DNA of 15,142 bases from Thermodesulfatator sp. (GTDB lineage Bacteria; Desulfobacterota; Thermodesulfobacteria; Thermodesulfobacteriales; Thermodesulfobacteriaceae), in the NCBI GenBank assembly GCA_027036915.1, contig JALWCD010000027.1:1-15142 (forward strand), given 5' to 3'. This document shows positions 14,319 through 15,142 of the stretch, piece by piece (position 1 is the first letter of the stretch; each line of letters starts with the position of its first letter). The position numbers were made by a program, and so were the translations under genes. The notes beneath the pieces were generated by a model. It saw only the letters and a list, made by a program, of their open reading frames with translations. It did no database searches and had not been told where the DNA came from.

Positions 14319-14881
14319 CGAAAAAGGCTCCTTTTCATGGAAGTTTCCACAATCTCCTCCACCATCTTGCGAGCCAACCCGCTTATAGAAGAAATCTTTC
14401 CAAAGTGGAAGACTTTTCGATAATCTTCGCCTTCACGCACATAATAAGTCCCCCACAAAAAACGTCCGTCGCGGGTATCCTTTACCCAGAAGAAAAATCC
14501 CAGTGTAACCTGATCACCTACCTCCCGGGCCTCTGTCACCAACCCACCTATCACCGCCTTAACTCCGAATTCCCGTCCCATTTTTTTCACCAGAGTAGCC
14601 GGAGCACATCGTCCCGGGGCACACCTTTCTCGCTCAAGGAATTTCCTCACCAGACCTTCTTCCGTAACCTCAAGACCTGATTTCACCATCTCACTAATCA
14701 CCACTTTGGTAAGCATTTCCCCCACGCCTTCACGCTCTGTCTGATTGATGAAGGGAAGGACCGCCACCTTACATATCCCGGGCTCACGGTTAAAGGCTAT
14801 CCGCAACTCCGGTCCTCCACGAGAACAGGAAAAACACAGAAAAACCAAAATCCCTCCGGCTAGCCAGTTCCTAAAATTCAC
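14300..14881 (-). CDS. Small envelope protein, CsgG/LpoB/TolB-N-like, probable lipoprotein
   Basis: This 193-residue protein begins with a hydrophobic export signal ending in LCFSC (possible lipidated Cys19, although the lipobox is imperfect). The segment KVAVLPFINQTEREGVGEMLTKVV (38-61, read in two blocks), then GLEVTEEGLVRKFLE and GREFGVKAVIGGLVTEAREV, matches the fold pattern of CsgG, LpoB and GNA1162-type lipoproteins. CsgG itself is the curli export pore, but this protein is shorter than CsgG's roughly 270 residues and ends with strand-rich LGFFFWVKDTRDGRFLWG and a helix. A CX4C pair (C87, C92) is unusual. Start is GTG with GGAGG nine bases upstream. It overlaps both neighbours, so it is part of the operon. 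A role in export or assembly of the filament is plausible but unproven. Confidence 0.7.
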   Translation of the reverse strand: MNFRNWLAGGILVFLCFSCSRGGPELRIAFNREPGICKVAVLPFINQTEREGVGEMLTKVVISEMVKSGLEVTEEGLVRKFLERERCAPGRCAPATLVKKMGREFGVKAVIGGLVTEAREVGDQVTLGFFFWVKDTRDGRFLWGTYYVREGEDYRKVFHFGKISSISGLARKMVEEIVETSMKRSLFRCSVSS

Positions 14882-15142
14882 TAACCCATTCCTCCGCCTT
14901 TACCTTTTCTTCTTTTTCCTTGCGAGCCTGCATTACCACCGGTACAATCTTGCGATTGCGCAAAATCACCTTATTGCCGAGGACATCCCTAAGCCTTAAA
15001 CTGTATCGCAAGCCGGAAGGGGGATTTTCCAGGAATAAATCTTTTACTACTGCCTTTTCTCCCTGTAGTTCTTTAATTACTTGCCCGTTTTCATCCATTA
15101 TTTCCCGTGTCCATCCACGCAAAGGCCCCGGACGAGACCCTA
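14871..15142 (-). CDS. C-terminal end of a protein with a FlgD-like Ig segment, cut by window end
   Basis: The frame is open from the right edge to a stop at 14871, giving 90 residues of which only the C-terminus is seen. The stretch IMDENGQVIKEL, then SGLRYSLRLRDVLGNKVIL, has the pattern of FlgD-type Ig-like repeats (W/R-x-IxDxxGxVI ... YxLxVxDxxGN), which are common in surface and outer-membrane proteins of this group. The tail is highly charged (MQARKEKEEKVKAEEW). It overlaps the next gene by 11 bases and so belongs to the same operon. The rest of the protein, possibly including an outer-membrane or OmpA-like part, lies outside the window; its identity stays open. Confidence 0.5.
   Translation of the reverse strand, partial: GSRPGPLRGWTREIMDENGQVIKELQGEKAVVKDLFLENPPSGLRYSLRLRDVLGNKVILRNRKIVPVVMQARKEKEEKVKAEEWVSEF
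14891..14895 (-). promoter_or_regulatory. Shine-Dalgarno site of the CsgG/LpoB-like gene
   Basis: GGAGG on the minus strand, nine bases before the GTG at 14879-14881. It supports a non-ATG start that overlaps the preceding stop by 11 bases. Confidence 0.65.

Larger units (their letters stand above)
1597..15142 (-). other. Extracellular electron-transfer gene cluster (multihaem cytochromes plus assembly factors)
   Basis: All genes on the minus strand from the right edge of the window to 1597 belong together. Six cytochromes carry 64 CXXCH motifs, and they alternate with two beta-propellers, a folding isomerase, probable lipoproteins and a HAMP membrane protein. From 15142 to 6372 genes overlap by 1-28 bases or share an ATGA or TAGTG stop-start, which argues for one coupled transcript. 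From memory, Geobacter omcS/omcT lies near genes for a cytochrome of about 26 haems, an NHL protein and other cytochromes; that synteny should be verified. No outer-membrane porin is present in the visible part. Confidence 0.8.

Overview
The window looks like a piece of chromosome from a thermophilic, anaerobic, metal- or sulfur-respiring bacterium of the Thermodesulfobacteria/Desulfobacterota type. This is inferred from the very high density of c-type cytochromes, the charged, Arg/Lys/Glu-rich proteins and the tightly overlapping gene order; no taxonomic marker is present, so the assignment is tentative.

Layout. Positions 2-1593 (+ strand, very G+C-rich) hold two housekeeping genes: the C-terminal half of the replication-recombination ATPase RarA and a tRNA-dihydrouridine synthase. 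Everything else (15142 down to 1597) is on the - strand and forms one electron-transfer gene cluster. In order of transcription it reads: C-terminal end of a protein with a FlgD-like Ig segment (truncated by the window edge); small CsgG/LpoB-like probable lipoprotein; SurA/PpiC-type peptidyl-prolyl isomerase with two PpiC-like domains; 26-haem lipoprotein; 16-haem secreted cytochrome; NHL-type beta-propeller; OmcS-like hexahaem cytochrome (copy 1); DUF4382-like domain plus YVTN beta-propeller; pentahaem cytochrome with a large haem-free insert; HAMP membrane protein; octahaem cytochrome; then a scar made of a broken radical SAM gene and an IS3 transposase remnant; and finally a second OmcS-like cytochrome with its own sigma70-type promoter. 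Together they carry 64 CXXCH motifs plus four atypical ones (one CX4CH, two CX5CH, one CX6CH).

Working model (inference). The two OmcS-like proteins match the Geobacter filament cytochrome OmcS in haem number, motif order, the N-terminal CHTMHNS signature, the RHP motif before the fifth haem and the C-terminal CHxxKD ending. They are therefore candidates for the subunits of extracellular cytochrome nanowires. The 26-haem lipoprotein and the 16-haem protein would carry electrons across or out of the periplasm. The isomerase, the CsgG/LpoB-like lipoprotein and the two propellers would serve folding, export, assembly or docking. No outer-membrane porin is visible, so the route through the membrane is unexplained here.

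Most genes from 15142 to 6372 overlap or abut, with each Shine-Dalgarno inside the preceding gene, which implies one translationally coupled operon whose promoter lies outside the window. The tail (about 4770 to 1600) is different: the octahaem gene is strikingly A+T-rich, it is followed by mobile-element debris, and the last cytochrome has a private promoter. This suggests later additions and rearrangement at the 3' end of the cluster.
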